This document shows, piece by piece, positions 5,974 through 6,930 of a stretch of DNA of 6,930 nt (within the stretch, counting starts at the first letter, position 1; every line of letters begins with the position of its first letter). The notes under the pieces were generated by a model. That model was not told the DNA's origin, did not search any database, and saw nothing but the letters and a program-made list of their open reading frames with translations. A program made the position numbers and the translations under genes. The stretch lies in the NCBI GenBank assembly GCA_937914905.1, contig CALESU010000111.1, forward strand, positions 1-6,930. The letters are read 5' to 3'. This DNA is from an uncultured bacterium. GTDB lineage: Bacteria; Patescibacteriota; Microgenomatia; UBA1406; GWC2-37-13.

Positions 5974-6153
5974 TCACCGTTCATTAACCTCATAAATCTG
6001 CTTAAATACTTCAGTGTGAATGACAACCCTACTACCATTATGTATGTACGGTGCTTTTTCGCGAAGATCGTAGGTCCAAAATACAACAAATGTGCATAAC
6101 CCTCTTCGTTTTTGAGATTGCAGTGTTTCCTTTGCGTAGAATTCGTGAAGAAT
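5974..6153 (-). pseudogene. Possible decayed minus-strand coding fragment
   Basis: Between a TAG (6156-6154) and a TGA (5976-5974) the minus strand has 59 sense codons with protein-like composition, including WTYDLREKAPYIHNGSR and VVIHTEVFKQIYEVNER. There is no in-frame ATG, GTG or TTG early enough to start it and I do not recognise the family. An open run of this length can occur by chance in AT-rich DNA, so this is only a candidate for the 3' end of a dead gene. Confidence 0.2.
6055..6079. repeat. Repeat unit 2, core inverted relative to 5871-5896
   Basis: TTTTTCGCGA, then AGATCGTAGG, then TCCAA. The 11-mer GAAGATCGTAG (6063-6073) is the exact reverse complement of 5883-5893. Confidence 0.45.
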
Positions 6154-6206
6154 CTAAAACGTATCTGAAAACTGATTTAAGCAGACTTATAAGCTTAACT
6201 TCATAC

Positions 6207-6215
6207 AGTATATCA
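6207..6215 (-). promoter_or_regulatory. Extended -10 box pointing left
   Basis: TGATATACT on the minus strand is identical to the plus-strand box at 6301-6309. It would drive a leftward RNA from about 6200 into the stretch without intact genes. No clear -35. Confidence 0.3.
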
Positions 6216-6300
6216 TACGAACCACAGAAAATGATGGGTAAATACAGTTGGGTGACCAAATATCATTCAATACATCTTAATAAGTTACTTAATTATATTT

Positions 6301-6316
6301 TGATATACTACAGTAT
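6301..6316 (+). promoter_or_regulatory. Extended -10 promoter of the ABC-F gene with overlapping dyad
   Basis: TGATATACT (6301-6309) is TGn plus TATACT, giving a start near 6316 and a leader of about 36 nt. ATACT (6305-6309) and AGTAT (6312-6316) form a dyad around AC across the -10 and start site, placed as an operator would be. The 8-mer TACAGTAT here (6309-6316) also occurs at 6204-6211. Confidence 0.45.
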
Positions 6317-6330
6317 CCTCAGATAGCTCC

Positions 6331-6341
6331 GGGAGGTCATG
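6331..6341 (+). promoter_or_regulatory. Strong Shine-Dalgarno sequence between two competing starts
   Basis: GGGAGG (6331-6336) is the best ribosome site in the window. It lies only 2 nt before an out-of-frame ATG (6339) and 15 nt before the ABC-F ATG (6352), with eight A (6343-6350) between them. The upstream ATG would give an 11-residue peptide ending at TGA 6372-6374, inside the ABC-F coding region. Confidence 0.6.
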
Positions 6342-6351
6342 CAAAAAAAAT

Positions 6352-6930
6352 ATGGAAACAATCATCACATTTGACAACGTATCCTTCCATTTCGGACTAA
6401 AACAGATCCTTGACGAGGCGCGGTTCTCCGTTCGACGCGGAATGAAAATCGCTCTGATGGGACAAAATGGAGCAGGCAAAAGTACCTTATTCAAATTGTT
6501 GACACAAGCACTTAAACCAGACTCTGGACAGATTTCTGTAAATAGAGATCTCACTATCGCAACGGCCTATCAAGTCATTTCTCCTGAAGATAAAGAACTC
6601 ACCATACAAGAATACTTTACCCGCAAGAGTGGGTTGACCGAACTTCATGAAGTCAAAAGTGGGATGCGAGTCGCGCTTGATGCAGTAAATCTCCATGCGC
6701 CAGCAGACAAACTAGTTAAATCATTTTCAGGAGGCCAACAAGCACGACTTTTGCTTGCTGCTGCCCTCATTCAAAAACCAGATCTCCTACTGCTTGATGA
6801 ACCTACCAATAATTTAGATTATGCGGGCGTGGAACATCTTACGCATTTTTTAATAAACTATCCCAATAGTTGTATCGTCATTTCACATGATGCCGAATTT
6901 TTAAACGCATTTACCGAAGGAGTTTTGTAC
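6352..6930 (+). CDS. ABC-F family ATPase, N-terminal domain (3' partial)
   Basis: The frame from the ATG at 6352 is open to the right edge, giving 193 codons of the first ABC domain. Visible motifs: Walker A GQNGAGKST (37-45), Q-loop YQ (73-74), signature SFSGGQQAR (124-132), Walker B LLLLDEPTNNLD (145-156, catalytic E150) and the switch His in VISHD (176-180). D-E-P-T-N-N-L-D with no membrane part is typical of ABC-F proteins, which bind the ribosomal E site and act in translation or in antibiotic protection. The second ABC domain and the P-site tRNA interaction motif linker lie outside the window. The wording GMKIALMGQNGAGKSTLFKL and HLTHFLINY resembles the form I recall from CPR genomes. 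The likely translation start is uncertain because of the closer out-of-frame ATG at 6339. Whether it gives drug resistance cannot be told. Confidence 0.9.
   Translation, partial: METIITFDNVSFHFGLKQILDEARFSVRRGMKIALMGQNGAGKSTLFKLLTQALKPDSGQISVNRDLTIATAYQVISPEDKELTIQEYFTRKSGLTELHEVKSGMRVALDAVNLHAPADKLVKSFSGGQQARLLLAAALIQKPDLLLLDEPTNNLDYAGVEHLTHFLINYPNSCIVISHDAEFLNAFTEGVLY

Larger units (their letters stand above)
5841..6351. other. 510-bp stretch without an intact gene
   Basis: Forward and reverse frames are broken by frequent stops, and the longest open stretches (6051-6326 plus, 6259-6038 minus) start at non-ATG codons, lack ribosome sites and resemble nothing known to me. Contents: an ABC-F relic at 5841-5873, a promoter-like TTGACT (5860-5865) with TACGAT (5884-5889) at 18 bp, a repeat pair with inverted core (5871-5896 and 6055-6079), a DnaA-box-like TGTGCATAA (6091-6099), and opposed extended -10 boxes (6207-6215 minus, 6301-6309 plus). 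It may be a decayed insertion, a control region of the ABC-F gene or an RNA gene. Confidence 0.5.

Noticed and set aside
5952..5981. Alternative short stems AAACGG/CCGTTT and AACGGT/ACCGTT
   Set aside because: The two 6-bp stems exclude each other, have long loops and lack a U-tract; not convincing as a terminator or riboswitch.
6038..6259. 73-codon reverse open frame
   Set aside because: The start is TTG, there is no ribosome site, and it overlaps the other reverse frame at 5974-6153; nothing family-like was seen.
6051..6326. 91-codon forward open frame in the stretch without intact genes
   Set aside because: It starts at GTG without a ribosome site, has no recognisable domain and overlaps equally poor reverse frames; coding is not supported.

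Overview
The window looks like a piece of a small, AT-rich bacterial genome, most likely Candidatus Patescibacteria (CPR). That placement is inference. It rests on a CPR-style ABC-F ATPase at the right edge, a DUF5661-type small protein, several short single-pass membrane proteins of the sort common in that group, and many starts without a Shine-Dalgarno sequence. The standard genetic code fits: TAA, TAG and TGA all act as stops. I see no tRNA, rRNA, CRISPR array, transposase or phage structural gene.

Layout. (1) Positions 1-548 hold the 3' end of a gene entering from the left; its C-terminus resembles the last block of SGNH-like hydrolases. (2) Positions 549-675 are a regulatory gap with a 16-bp inverted repeat that overlaps a consensus -10 box. 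(3) Positions 676-2449 are a compact forward cluster: a DUF5661-like protein, a Dda/RecD-like SF1 helicase and a TfoX N-terminal-domain protein. Gaps are small, so it is probably one operon. (4) Positions 2468-2944 (minus) and 3061-3591 (plus) are divergent membrane proteins of unknown function. (5) Positions 3666-4886 encode a 12-helix MFS drug-antiporter-like transporter. (6) Positions 5015-5221 (minus) and 5289-5840 (plus) are divergent: a 68-residue membrane miniprotein and a membrane-anchored protein with an extracytoplasmic beta-sandwich-like domain. (7) Positions 5841-6351 have no intact gene but hold several unusual repeats, promoter-like boxes and an apparent relic of an ABC-F 5' end. 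(8) Positions 6352-6930 are the first 193 codons of an ABC-F ATPase that runs off the right edge.

The clearest functional unit is the 676-2449 cluster, where a helicase sits beside a TfoX/Sxy-like protein, suggesting DNA handling. The MFS transporter and ABC-F protein are both of kinds often tied to antibiotic tolerance, but they are not adjacent and no shared control is visible. The part least explained by ordinary genes is 5841-6351, followed by the palindromic promoter at 587-649. I do not claim a proven new system. Several genes (2944 minus, 5289 plus) appear to have extended -10 boxes so close to the ATG that their mRNAs would be essentially leaderless.
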